58,331 nt of DNA from contig CAZAOZ010000018.1 in NCBI GenBank assembly GCA_964486865.1, positions 1 to 58,331 on the forward strand. The letters run 5' to 3'. Below the pieces are notes generated by a model, which saw nothing but the letters and a program-made list of their open reading frames with translations, searched no databases and had not been told where the DNA came from. The position numbers and the translations under genes are program-made. Below are positions 17,026 through 24,792 of the stretch, piece after piece. The stretch's first letter is position 1; every line of letters starts with the position of its first letter. This DNA is from Ga0077527 sp964486865 (GTDB taxonomy: Bacteria; Pseudomonadota; Gammaproteobacteria; Burkholderiales; SG8-41).

Positions 17026-18800
17026 GATCGCTCGATCTGGGCCTGATCGGCAATTGCACTGTCGGCGCACTGATCGATGCGCAGGCAAATATCACCTGGA
17101 GCTGTTTCCCGCGATTCGATGGGGACCCGGTGTTCTGTGCCCTGCTCAAGGATTCCGACGACTACGGATTCTTTGCTGTCGAGCTTTCGGACTGTGAACG
17201 GATTGAGCAGCATTATCTGGAGAACACGGCAATCCTCGTAACCCGCCTTTATGATCGTCAGGGCGGCGCAGTGGAAGTGACAGACTTTGCTCCGCGCTTC
17301 GGTCAATACGGCCGGCTGTTCCGGCCGATGATGCTGATTCGTCGTATGCGGCGGCTCAGCGGCAGCCCGCGCCTGACCCTGCGCCTGCGCCCGGCTTGCG
17401 TCGACGGCGCCCAGAGGCCCGATGTCACCTGGGGCAGCAACCACATCCGCTATGTGGCACCGACGCTTACGTTGCGGCTGACCACCGATGCCTCGCTCAC
17501 TTCGATCCTGCAGGAAACGCCATTCTTTCTGGAGGACACCGTTACGCTGGTGCTGGGGGCGGATGAAACTGTGCATGAGGCCGTCGGAGAGATGGGACGG
17601 CGCTTTCTCGAGGAAACCACGCAATACTGGCGCGAGTGGGTGCGCGTTCTTGCCATCCCCTATGAATGGCAAGAGGCGGTAATCCGCGCCACCATTACGC
17701 TCAAGCTGAACACCTACGACGACACCGGAGCAATCGTCGCTGCCATGACCACATCAATTCCCGAAGCGGCTGGCAGCGGCCGTAACTGGGATTATCGCTA
17801 TTGCTGGCTGCGGGACGCCTATTTCGTGGTAAACGCCCTGAATCGTCTGGGAGCTACCCGCACGATGGGGCGCTACCTGGGCTATATCGTCAATATCGCC
17901 GCCAATGCCGCTGGCGGTCCGCTGCAGCCAGTCTATGGCATCGATGGCCGCGTTGAGCTAAACGAGCGAGAGGTAACTGCCCTGCCAGGCTATCGCGGCA
18001 TGGGACCGGTGCGCATAGGAAACATGGCTTACCGCCAAGTGCAGCACGACGTCTATGGCTCCGCCATCCTCGCCGCAACCCACGTTTTCTTCGACCAGCG
18101 CCTCACGCGGCGCGGTGACGAAGCGTTGTTCCGTCGTCTTGAACCCTTGGGCGAGCAGGCCTGGCGTTGCCATGACCAGCCGGACGCTGGCATTTGGGAG
18201 TTGCGCGGCAGCGCGCGCGTGCATACGTTCTCCGCCGTGATGTGCTGGGCGGCCTGTGATCGGTTGGGACGGATCGCCAGCAGGCTGGAGCTGAGCGACC
18301 GAGCCGCCTACTGGCAAGGGCAGTCCCGGCTGATACATGAAACCATCAGCCGGCGCGCCTGGAGCGAAAAGCGTAAAGCCTTCGTTTCCACTTTCGATGG
18401 CGATGCCATGGATGCCAGCTTGCTGCTGCTGGCAGAGGTTGGCTTCCTTGAGGCAAGCGATCCACGGTTTGCCGCCACGGTGAGTGCCGTGGAGAAGGAT
18501 TTGCGACGCGACGATTTCATCTTCCGCTATATGGAAAAGGACGACTTTGGTGAGCCGCAAAATGCATTTCTCGTCTGTACGTTCTGGTATGTCAATGCCC
18601 TGGCCTCGCTGAATCGGCGCGACGAGGCGCGCGCTCTCTTCGAGAAACTATTGGCCTGCCGAAACCGCCATGGTTTATTGGCGGAACACATTGATCCCCA
18701 TAACCGCGAGCAATGGGGCAACTTCGCGCAGACATACAGCATGGTAGGGCTCATCAATGCCGCAATCCGGCTATCGATGCGCTGGGATCAGGCATTCTAA
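17022..18800 (+). CDS. GH15 glycoside hydrolase, trehalase/glucoamylase-like
   Basis: A 592-residue protein with a trehalase-type N-terminal beta domain (LDLGLIGNCTVGALIDAQAN, residues 4-23) and an (alpha/alpha)6 GH15 catalytic domain from about residue 215. NWDYRYCWLRDAYF at 255-268 is the family hallmark, and GIWELRG and GLLAEHIDP carry the two expected carboxylates. GH15 proteins of this architecture include bacterial trehalases, and its ATGA overlap with otsB favours trehalose as substrate. Glucoamylase or dextranase activity cannot be excluded. The operon would then both make and degrade trehalose. Confidence 0.88.
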   Translation: MRSLDLGLIGNCTVGALIDAQANITWSCFPRFDGDPVFCALLKDSDDYGFFAVELSDCERIEQHYLENTAILVTRLYDRQGGAVEVTDFAPRFGQYGRLFRPMMLIRRMRRLSGSPRLTLRLRPACVDGAQRPDVTWGSNHIRYVAPTLTLRLTTDASLTSILQETPFFLEDTVTLVLGADETVHEAVGEMGRRFLEETTQYWREWVRVLAIPYEWQEAVIRATITLKLNTYDDTGAIVAAMTTSIPEAAGSGRNWDYRYCWLRDAYFVVNALNRLGATRTMGRYLGYIVNIAANAAGGPLQPVYGIDGRVELNEREVTALPGYRGMGPVRIGNMAYRQVQHDVYGSAILAATHVFFDQRLTRRGDEALFRRLEPLGEQAWRCHDQPDAGIWELRGSARVHTFSAVMCWAACDRLGRIASRLELSDRAAYWQGQSRLIHETISRRAWSEKRKAFVSTFDGDAMDASLLLLAEVGFLEASDPRFAATVSAVEKDLRRDDFIFRYMEKDDFGEPQNAFLVCTFWYVNALASLNRRDEARALFEKLLACRNRHGLLAEHIDPHNREQWGNFAQTYSMVGLINAAIRLSMRWDQAF

Positions 18801-18960
18801 ATGTTCGCCAATTTCGCAATTCGAGGGCGCGTGTGTTGCATGCGATGGATCAGCTCTATCCAAACCCGCGGATCGTATGAATCCCCACTGGCAGCAATGG
18901 CGTGATGCCCTCGGTCAAGCCAGGTAAGCTCTTACACCCCAGACCCTGAAAGCCCCCGAA

Positions 18961-20541
18961 TTACTCCCACTCGATGGTGGCCGGCGGCTTGCCGGAGACA
19001 TCGTAAACCACGCGGTTGATGCCGCGCACTTCGTTGATGATGCGGCTGGAAACCCTGGCCAACAGGCTGTACGGCAGTTCGGCCCAGTGCGCCGTCATGA
19101 AATCCGTGGTCTGCACGGCGCGCAATGCGACTACATATTCGTAAGTGCGGCCGTCGCCCATCACGCCCACCGCTTTCACCGGCAGGAACACGGCGAAGGC
19201 CTGCGCCGTCTTGTCATACCAGCCGGCAGCGCGCAGTTCATCGATGAATATCGCATCGGCGGCGCGCAGCAGGTCAGCGTATTGCGGCTTCACTTCGCCC
19301 AGGATGCGCACGCCCAGTCCGGGGCCGGGAAACGGATGGCGGAATACCATGTCGTGCGGCAGACCCAGCGCCAGACCCAGTTCGCGCACTTCATCCTTGA
19401 ACAATTCGCGCAGGGGTTCGAGCAGCTTCAGGTGCAGCGTATCAGGCAGGCCGCCGACGTTGTGGTGTGACTTGATGGTATGCGCTTTTTTGGTCTTGGC
19501 GCCGGCCGACTCGATGACATCAGGGTAGATCGTGCCCTGCGCCAGCCATTTGACCTTCGGCAGTTTCGCCGACTCGGCCTGGAACACCTCAATGAATTCG
19601 CGGCCGATGATCTTGCGCTTCTGCTCCGGGTCCGTCACCCCCGCCAGATGGCGCATGAACTGTTCGCGCGCATCGACATGGATCACCCTGACGCCGAGGT
19701 TCTGCGCGAACGTGGCCATTACCTGCGCCGCTTCGTTCAGCCGCAGCAGTCCGTTATCGACAAAAACGCAGGTCAGCTGATTGCCGATCGCGCGGTGTAT
19801 CAGTGCCGCCGCCACCGAGGAATCGACGCCGCCCGACAGGCCGAGCACGACCTCCTCGTCACCGACATCGCCGCAGATGCGGGCAACGGCTTCATCGACA
19901 TAGCCGGGCATGCTCCAGTCACCGTTCAGACCGCAGATGCCCAGCACAAAGCGCTCCAGCAGCGCCTTGCCCTGCAGCGTGTGGGTAACTTCCGGATGGA
20001 ACTGCACCGCGTAGAAGCGCCGCTGCTCATCGGCCATGCCGGCGATCGGGCAGGCCGCGTTGCCGGCCATGACCTTGAAGCCCGCGGGCATTTCAACAAC
20101 CTTGTCGCCGTGGCTCATCCACACGTCGAGCATGCCGTGGCCGTCCGGCGTGACGCGATCCTGAATATCCTTCAGCAGCGCGGTATGGCCGCGGGCGCGC
20201 ACTTCCGCGTAGCCGAACTCGCGCACCCTGCCCATTTCCACCTTGCCACCAAGTTGCGCGGCCATGGTCTGCATGCCGTAGCAGATGCCCAGCACCGGCA
20301 CGCCGAGACTGAATACGCTGTCCGGCGCCCGCGGCGTGCTCTCTTCCCACACTGAAGCCGGGCCGCCGGAGAGGATGACGCCGCTGGGCTTGAACGCGCG
20401 GACAAACTCATCGGACACGTCATGCGGATGCAGCTCGCAGTAAACGTGCAGTTCGCGCACCCGGCGGGCAATCAACTGGGTATATTGCGAACCGAAATCA
20501 AGAATCAGGATTTTTTCGTGATGCACGTGCAGCCTGCTCAT
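18961..20541 (-). CDS. guaA: GMP synthase (glutamine-hydrolysing)
   Basis: A 526-residue enzyme turning XMP into GMP. The class I amidotransferase domain has the nucleophile Cys in GICYGMQ and the partner His-Glu in FHPEVTHT. The ATP-pyrophosphatase domain has the P-loop SGGVDSSV, and the C-terminal dimerisation domain ends in the usual PATIEWE. Its ATG shares one base with the guaB stop (TAATG), so the pair is one transcriptional and probably coupled translational unit. Confidence 0.98.
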   Translation of the reverse strand: MSRLHVHHEKILILDFGSQYTQLIARRVRELHVYCELHPHDVSDEFVRAFKPSGVILSGGPASVWEESTPRAPDSVFSLGVPVLGICYGMQTMAAQLGGKVEMGRVREFGYAEVRARGHTALLKDIQDRVTPDGHGMLDVWMSHGDKVVEMPAGFKVMAGNAACPIAGMADEQRRFYAVQFHPEVTHTLQGKALLERFVLGICGLNGDWSMPGYVDEAVARICGDVGDEEVVLGLSGGVDSSVAAALIHRAIGNQLTCVFVDNGLLRLNEAAQVMATFAQNLGVRVIHVDAREQFMRHLAGVTDPEQKRKIIGREFIEVFQAESAKLPKVKWLAQGTIYPDVIESAGAKTKKAHTIKSHHNVGGLPDTLHLKLLEPLRELFKDEVRELGLALGLPHDMVFRHPFPGPGLGVRILGEVKPQYADLLRAADAIFIDELRAAGWYDKTAQAFAVFLPVKAVGVMGDGRTYEYVVALRAVQTTDFMTAHWAELPYSLLARVSSRIINEVRGINRVVYDVSGKPPATIEWE

Positions 20542-22007
20542 TACTCAACGCGGTAATTGGGAGCTTCCTTGACGATCTGCACGTCATGCACATGCGATTC
20601 GCGCACACCGGCCGTGGTGATCTCGACGAATTCCGCATCCCGGCGGACGGCCTCGATGCTGCCGCAACCGAGGTAACCCATGCTCGCGCGCAGGCCGCCC
20701 ATCAACTGGTGAATCAGCGGTGCGACACCGCCTTTGTACGGCACGCGGCCTTCCACGCCTTCGGGCACCAGTTTTTCGGTGTCGAGCTCGTCGATTTCCT
20801 GGAAGTAGCGGTCGGCCGATCCCTGCTGCATGGCGCCCAGCGACCCCATGCCGCGATAGGATTTGTACGAGCGGCCCTGATAGAGCTCGATCTCGCCGGG
20901 CGACTCCTCGGTGCCGGCGAACAGCCCGCCGACCATCACCGCGTGCGCGCCCGCCGCAATCGCCTTGGCAATGTCGCCCGAATACCGGATGCCGCCGTCC
21001 GCGATCAGCGGCACATCGGTTTTCTGCAAAGCCTTCGCCACATTGGCGACTGCCGAGATCTGCGGCACGCCGACGCCGGCGACGATGCGCGTGGTGCAGA
21101 TCGATCCCGGGCCGATGCCGACCTTGACGCCGTCGGCGCCATGATCCACCAGCGCCTTGGCCGCGGCAGCAGTGGCAATATTGCCGCCGATGACCTGTAT
21201 TTTCGGATAGTTGCGCTTCAGCCAGCGCACGCGCTTGAGCACGCCTTCGGAGTGGCCGTGCGCCGTATCGACAATGATCACGTCAACGCCGGCTTCGATC
21301 AGCGCCTCGGCGCGCTCTTCCGTGCCCTCGCCCACGCCGACTGCCGCACCTACGCGCAAGCGGCCCAGTTTGTCCTTGCAGGCATGAGGATGCTCTGACG
21401 ATTTGAGTATGTCCTTGACCGTGACCAGTCCGCGCAGCTCGAAATTCTTGTTGACCACCAGCACCCGCTCCAGGCGGTGCTTGTGCATCAGCATCCTGGC
21501 CTCTTCGCGGCTGGCGCCTTCGCGGACCGTAATCAGCCTGTCCCGCGGCGTCATGATGTTTTTCACCGGCTGGTTCAGCTTGCTCTCAAAACGCAGATCG
21601 CGGTTGGTGACAATGCCGACCACCTTGCCGTCGGCCTCGACCACCGGCAGGCCGGATATGCGATATTGCTGGGTCAACGCCAGCACGTCGCGCACGGTCA
21701 TGTCCTGGGTAATCGTGATCGGATCCTTGACGATACCGCTCTCGAAGCGCTTGACCTTGGTGACTTCCGCCGCCTGCGCTTTCGGCGCCATGTTCTTGTG
21801 GACGATGCCGATGCCGCCCTCTTGGGCGATGGCGATCGCCAGACGCGACTCGGTTACGCTGTCCATCGCTGCCGACAGCAGCGGCATGTTGAGGCTGATG
21901 CCGCGCGTCAGTTTGGTCTTGAGGCTGACTTCGCGGGGGAGGATCGTTGAGTGCGCCGGAACGAGCAGCACATCGTCGAAAGTGAGGGCTTTTTGCACCA
22001 CGCGCAT
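20541..22007 (-). CDS. guaB: IMP dehydrogenase
   Basis: A 488-residue enzyme oxidising IMP to XMP, the step before guaA. It has the TIM-barrel core, two CBS domains at about residues 90-205, the phosphate/NAD loop GIGPGSICTTR with the catalytic Cys, and the mobile flap around YRGMGSLGAM. The ATG chosen follows AAGGA by 8 nt; an in-frame Met six codons upstream lies before that site. A sigma-70 promoter lies just upstream. Confidence 0.98.
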   Translation of the reverse strand: MRVVQKALTFDDVLLVPAHSTILPREVSLKTKLTRGISLNMPLLSAAMDSVTESRLAIAIAQEGGIGIVHKNMAPKAQAAEVTKVKRFESGIVKDPITITQDMTVRDVLALTQQYRISGLPVVEADGKVVGIVTNRDLRFESKLNQPVKNIMTPRDRLITVREGASREEARMLMHKHRLERVLVVNKNFELRGLVTVKDILKSSEHPHACKDKLGRLRVGAAVGVGEGTEERAEALIEAGVDVIIVDTAHGHSEGVLKRVRWLKRNYPKIQVIGGNIATAAAAKALVDHGADGVKVGIGPGSICTTRIVAGVGVPQISAVANVAKALQKTDVPLIADGGIRYSGDIAKAIAAGAHAVMVGGLFAGTEESPGEIELYQGRSYKSYRGMGSLGAMQQGSADRYFQEIDELDTEKLVPEGVEGRVPYKGGVAPLIHQLMGGLRASMGYLGCGSIEAVRRDAEFVEITTAGVRESHVHDVQIVKEAPNYRVE

Positions 22008-22032
22008 GGGCGTCGTCCTTCGCAAAGCGCGA

Positions 22033-22061
22033 ATTATAGGGGCTGGGGCGTAAACGGTAAA
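22033..22061 (-). promoter_or_regulatory. Sigma-70 promoter of guaBA
   Basis: Minus strand TTTACC, 17-bp spacer, perfect TATAAT at 22038-22033. The predicted start near 22026 gives a leader of about 20 nt to the guaB ATG. Confidence 0.7.
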
Positions 22062-22206
22062 CTCATCAAGGCGTTATGCCATTGACGAAGGCGCTCAAAC
22101 TGGCTATTTTTGGATCACGGTCGCACGGGAGTGACCTTTTTCCTGCGACCCTCATCCCGCGACCACCGGTCAACCTTCATTTGATCAATCACTTCAGGCG
22201 CAGAAC

Positions 22207-22653
22207 ATGCACAAATTCCTGCTCATCACAGCCATCGCCATCCTGCCGGCCATGGCGCATGCCCAGATCATGAAATGCGTGGGTGCCGGAGGGCGTGTCG
22301 AGTTTGCCGCGGTGTGTCCGCCGGGCACCAAGGCCGAGAATACCGGCATCCGCAACACTCCCGGTGCTGCGCCGGCAGCCCCGCAAAAATCCCTGGCCGA
22401 GCGCGATGCCGATTTTCGCAAGCGGCGCATGGAAGGAGAAGCGTCGGCCAAAAAATCGGAGGCCAAGGCCGCCGATGATGCAGACCGCAAACAGAACTGT
22501 GCCAGCGCACAGGACTACCTGCGCAGTCTGCAGGCCGGCGTCCGCTTCAGCAAGACCGACCCGCAGACCGGCGAACGCGTATTTCTCGAAGATGAAGCCC
22601 GTGCCGCAGAGACGGCGCGCGCGCAAAGAGCCGTCGATACCAACTGCAAATAA
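22207..22653 (+). CDS. DUF4124-like secreted protein
   Basis: A 148-residue protein with a signal peptide (MHKFLLITAIAILPAMAHA, cleavage before Gln20), then a short DUF4124-like segment (IMKCVGAGGRVEFAAVCPPG) with two Cys, and a long charged Ala/Lys/Asp-rich helical tail with two more Cys. It is probably periplasmic with disulfides. Function unknown. It is convergent with rnfH (6 bp apart) and divergent from guaB. Confidence 0.8.
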   Translation: MHKFLLITAIAILPAMAHAQIMKCVGAGGRVEFAAVCPPGTKAENTGIRNTPGAAPAAPQKSLAERDADFRKRRMEGEASAKKSEAKAADDADRKQNCASAQDYLRSLQAGVRFSKTDPQTGERVFLEDEARAAETARAQRAVDTNCK

Positions 22654-22659
22654 CCGCAA

Positions 22660-22935
22660 TCAGCGGTTGCGCGCACGTTTGCGCCGTGCCTCTTTGGGTT
22701 CGGCGATCAATTCCCGGTAGATTTCAACCCGGTCGTCCGCCCGTAGCACCGTGTGGCATGGCATGACGCGCCCGTAAATGCCGACTGTTGCGGTTGCCAG
22801 ATCCAGTTCCGGAAAGTCGCGCTCCAGCCCGCACTGCCGCAATGCTGCAGCCAGCGTGCTTCCCTCCGGCAATTCCAGCGCACGGACGGTCTGCCGGCCC
22901 GGAAGCGCATACACCACGGAGATTCTCATGGGCAT
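22660..22935 (-). CDS. rnfH: RnfH family ubiquitin-like protein
   Basis: A 91-residue beta-grasp protein (RnfH/YfjF type): MRISVVYALPGRQTVRALEL, then GIYGRVMPCHTVLRADDRVE and YRELIAEPKEARRKRA, all as in the family. The name comes from co-occurrence with rnf genes elsewhere; in E. coli it sits beside ratA, as it does here. The ATG at 22935 is 1 bp beyond the ratA stop; the second Met (22929) is also possible. The very basic C-terminus may contact nucleic acid or the ribosome, but that is not shown. Confidence 0.9.
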   Translation of the reverse strand: MPMRISVVYALPGRQTVRALELPEGSTLAAALRQCGLERDFPELDLATATVGIYGRVMPCHTVLRADDRVEIYRELIAEPKEARRKRARNR

Positions 22936-22936
22936 G

Positions 22937-23374
22937 TCAGTGCCGGGAATACAGTTGATCGGCGCGCTTGAGAAAAGAATCAACCAGGGTGCCGGCGATG
23001 TAGCCGAATACCGGCCCGGCGATCTTTTCCAGTAGCTTGTTCGAGAACTCGTAGTCCATCCGGAAGTCGATCCGGCAGCCATCGCCGCCCAGTCTGGTAA
23101 ACCGCCACTCGCCATCCAGCGTTCGGAACGGTCCTTCGACGAGGCGCAGGGTCATGATTTCCGGATACTGCTTGTGGTTCTCCGTCGTAAAGGCCTGCCT
23201 GATGCCGCGGTAGCTGATGCGGAGCGCAGCACGCGTGATCACGGCATCCCGGTATGTCACATCGGTGCCTGCGCACCAGGGCAGAAACGCCGGGTAGTCT
23301 TCAACGGCATCCACCAGATCGAACATCTGCTCCGGACTGAAAGCCACCAGCGCGGAACGGTTTACCGTAGCCAT
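22937..23374 (-). CDS. ratA: RatA / COQ10-like START-domain protein
   Basis: A 145-residue SRPBCC (START-like) protein. MATVNRSALVAFSPEQMFDL, VEDYPAFLPWC and the closing GTLVDSFLKRAD match RatA/YfjG and eukaryotic COQ10. RatA was described in E. coli as inhibiting 70S formation, while homologues bind coenzyme Q. Which applies here cannot be read from the sequence. It is divergent from smpB across 67 bp and followed at once by rnfH. Confidence 0.92.
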   Translation of the reverse strand: MATVNRSALVAFSPEQMFDLVDAVEDYPAFLPWCAGTDVTYRDAVITRAALRISYRGIRQAFTTENHKQYPEIMTLRLVEGPFRTLDGEWRFTRLGGDGCRIDFRMDYEFSNKLLEKIAGPVFGYIAGTLVDSFLKRADQLYSRH

Positions 23375-23441
23375 TGCCGTATTCCGCACAGACTGGCGAC
23401 CGGCCCGGTTAAAATACACGCTGTCATCATGTGGTTGCGCA

Positions 23442-23885
23442 ATGAGTATCGTCCAGAACAAGAAGGCATTTCACGACTATTTTATCGAACAGCGCTTCGA
23501 GGCGGGAATCGCCCTTGAGGGCTGGGAGGTGAAAGCGATCCGTGCCGGCCGCGCGCAGCTGAAGGAAGCCTACGTAATCGTCGGCGATTCGGAGCTGTTC
23601 CTCCTGGGCTGCCACATCAGTCCGCTGCCAACGGCATCGACCCATGTGCAACCGGATCCGACGCGCACCCGCAAGCTGCTGCTGCATGCCGAGGAAATCA
23701 ACCGGCTGATCGGCAGCGTGGAACGCGCAGGCTACACCCTGATCCCGATTGACCTGCACTATTCAAAGGGCCGCATCAAGCTCGAAATCGGCCTCGCCAA
23801 GGGCAAGAAACAGCACGACAAGCGCGCAGCGGAAAAAGACCGGGAATGGCAGCGGGAGCAGCAACGGGTGCTGCGCGCCAGATAG
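23442..23885 (+). CDS. smpB: SsrA-binding protein SmpB
   Basis: A 147-residue partner of tmRNA in ribosome rescue. The OB-fold blocks FIEQRFEAGIALEGWEVKAI and YSKGRIKLEIGLAKGKKQHD are intact, with a basic C-terminal tail (KDREWQREQQRVLRAR). No tmRNA gene is seen nearby in the window. It points toward the tRNA genes on the other strand. Confidence 0.97.
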   Translation: MSIVQNKKAFHDYFIEQRFEAGIALEGWEVKAIRAGRAQLKEAYVIVGDSELFLLGCHISPLPTASTHVQPDPTRTRKLLLHAEEINRLIGSVERAGYTLIPIDLHYSKGRIKLEIGLAKGKKQHDKRAAEKDREWQREQQRVLRAR

Positions 23886-23945
23886 CACCCGTATCACAGG
23901 AACCTGCTGCAGGAGCGTATTACAGGGACTGGGGTATGGGAAAAT

Positions 23946-24022
23946 TGGGGTGGCTGACGGGACTCGAACCCGCGACAACCGGAATCACAATCCGGGACTC
24001 TACCAGCTGAGCTACAGCCACC
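23946..24022 (-). tRNA. tRNA-His (GUG)
   Basis: A 77-nt cloverleaf with the extra 5' G (G-1) typical of tRNA-His opposite C73, GTAGCTCAG D-arm entry, anticodon loop GATTGTGATTC and GGTTCGAGTCC T-arm. CCA is encoded. It is probably processed from the same transcript as the upstream tRNA-Arg. Confidence 0.96.
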
Positions 24023-24050
24023 GCAGGAACAATCGACGCAAAATTGCTTG

Positions 24051-24127
24051 TGGTGCGCCCGGCGGGACTCGAACCCACAACCCCCGGCTTAGAAGGCCGG
24101 TGCTCTATCCGATTGAGCTACGGGCAC
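24051..24127 (-). tRNA. tRNA-Arg (UCU)
   Basis: A 77-nt cloverleaf with acceptor GTGCCCG / CGGGCGC, anticodon loop CCTTCTAAG (UCU), T-arm GGTTCGAGTCC and encoded CCA. It lies 28 bp upstream of tRNA-His on the same strand. Confidence 0.96.
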
Positions 24128-24176
24128 AAACAGGCCGGCATGCCACACGATTTCCGCCGAAACCGGGAAGGCGCGT

Positions 24177-24206
24177 AATATACTCCGCCCCTTGCGCAAG
24201 CGTCAA
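24177..24206 (-). promoter_or_regulatory. Promoter of the tRNA-Arg/tRNA-His unit
   Basis: Minus strand TTGACG (24206-24201), 18-bp GC-rich spacer, TATATT (24182-24177). This lies about 50 bp before tRNA-Arg. Confidence 0.65.
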
Positions 24207-24295
24207 TTACGCGCATCTTCCCACGGTACCGGTTTGCTTGCGACGGCTATCGAATTCTGCTATTAAAGCTCTTTTTTTAGGCGCACCTCGTCCAC

Positions 24296-24718
24296 ATGGC
24301 AACCGAGATACTCAAGAATTACCCCGCCTACAAGCCCAAGGGCAAAGAGGAATACATGAATGCGCGGCAACTCGCGCATTTCCGCAAAATGCTGGAAGAG
24401 ATGAAACACGAGCTGTCTCAGGACATCGACCGCACCGTGCATACGATGCAGGATGAAGCGACCATATTTGCCGACCCCAACGACCGGGCCAGCCAGGAAT
24501 CAGACATGTCCCTGGAATTGCGCAATCGCGACCGTGAACGCAAACTGATCAAGAAAATCGATGAAACCATCGCGCTCATCATTGCCAAGGATTACGGCTA
24601 CTGTAATTCCTGCGGCGTCGAGATCGGACTGAAACGGCTGGAAGCGCGGCCGACGGCCACGCTGTGCATAGACTGCAAAACGCTGGATGAGCTGCGGGAG
24701 CGGCAGGTCGCCAAGTAG
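24296..24718 (+). CDS. dksA: DksA, RNA polymerase-binding stringent response factor
   Basis: A 140-residue canonical DksA. The coiled-coil tip has the key acidic motif ADPNDRASQE, and the zinc finger is CNSCGVEIGLKRLEARPTAT followed by LCIDC, so all four cysteines are present (not the redox-type variant). It binds the RNA polymerase secondary channel and works with ppGpp. No strong Shine-Dalgarno precedes the ATG; an internal ATG at 24356 would lose the N-terminal segment. A hairpin terminator follows. Confidence 0.97.
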   Translation: MATEILKNYPAYKPKGKEEYMNARQLAHFRKMLEEMKHELSQDIDRTVHTMQDEATIFADPNDRASQESDMSLELRNRDRERKLIKKIDETIALIIAKDYGYCNSCGVEIGLKRLEARPTATLCIDCKTLDELRERQVAK

Positions 24719-24738
24719 CAACGGCCTGCGACAAAAGC

Positions 24739-24761
24739 AAAGGGGGCTGAAAGCCCCCTTT
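24739..24761. terminator. Bidirectional terminator between dksA and pnp
   Basis: AAAGGGGGCT-gaa-AGCCCCCTTT. It has T-rich flanks in both directions, suiting the convergent dksA and pnp transcripts. Confidence 0.85.
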
Positions 24762-24792
24762 GTTCATCCTGCATCCTGAATGCGCTTGGTGG

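Noticed and set aside
16707..17672. Long open frame on the minus strand opposite otsB/GH15
   Set aside because: It is the complement of two well-recognised genes and has no family features.
18877..18927. 16-codon frame MNPHWQQWRDALGQAR between GH15 and guaA
   Set aside because: No Shine-Dalgarno and far too short to judge; could be the start of a decayed gene but cannot be supported.
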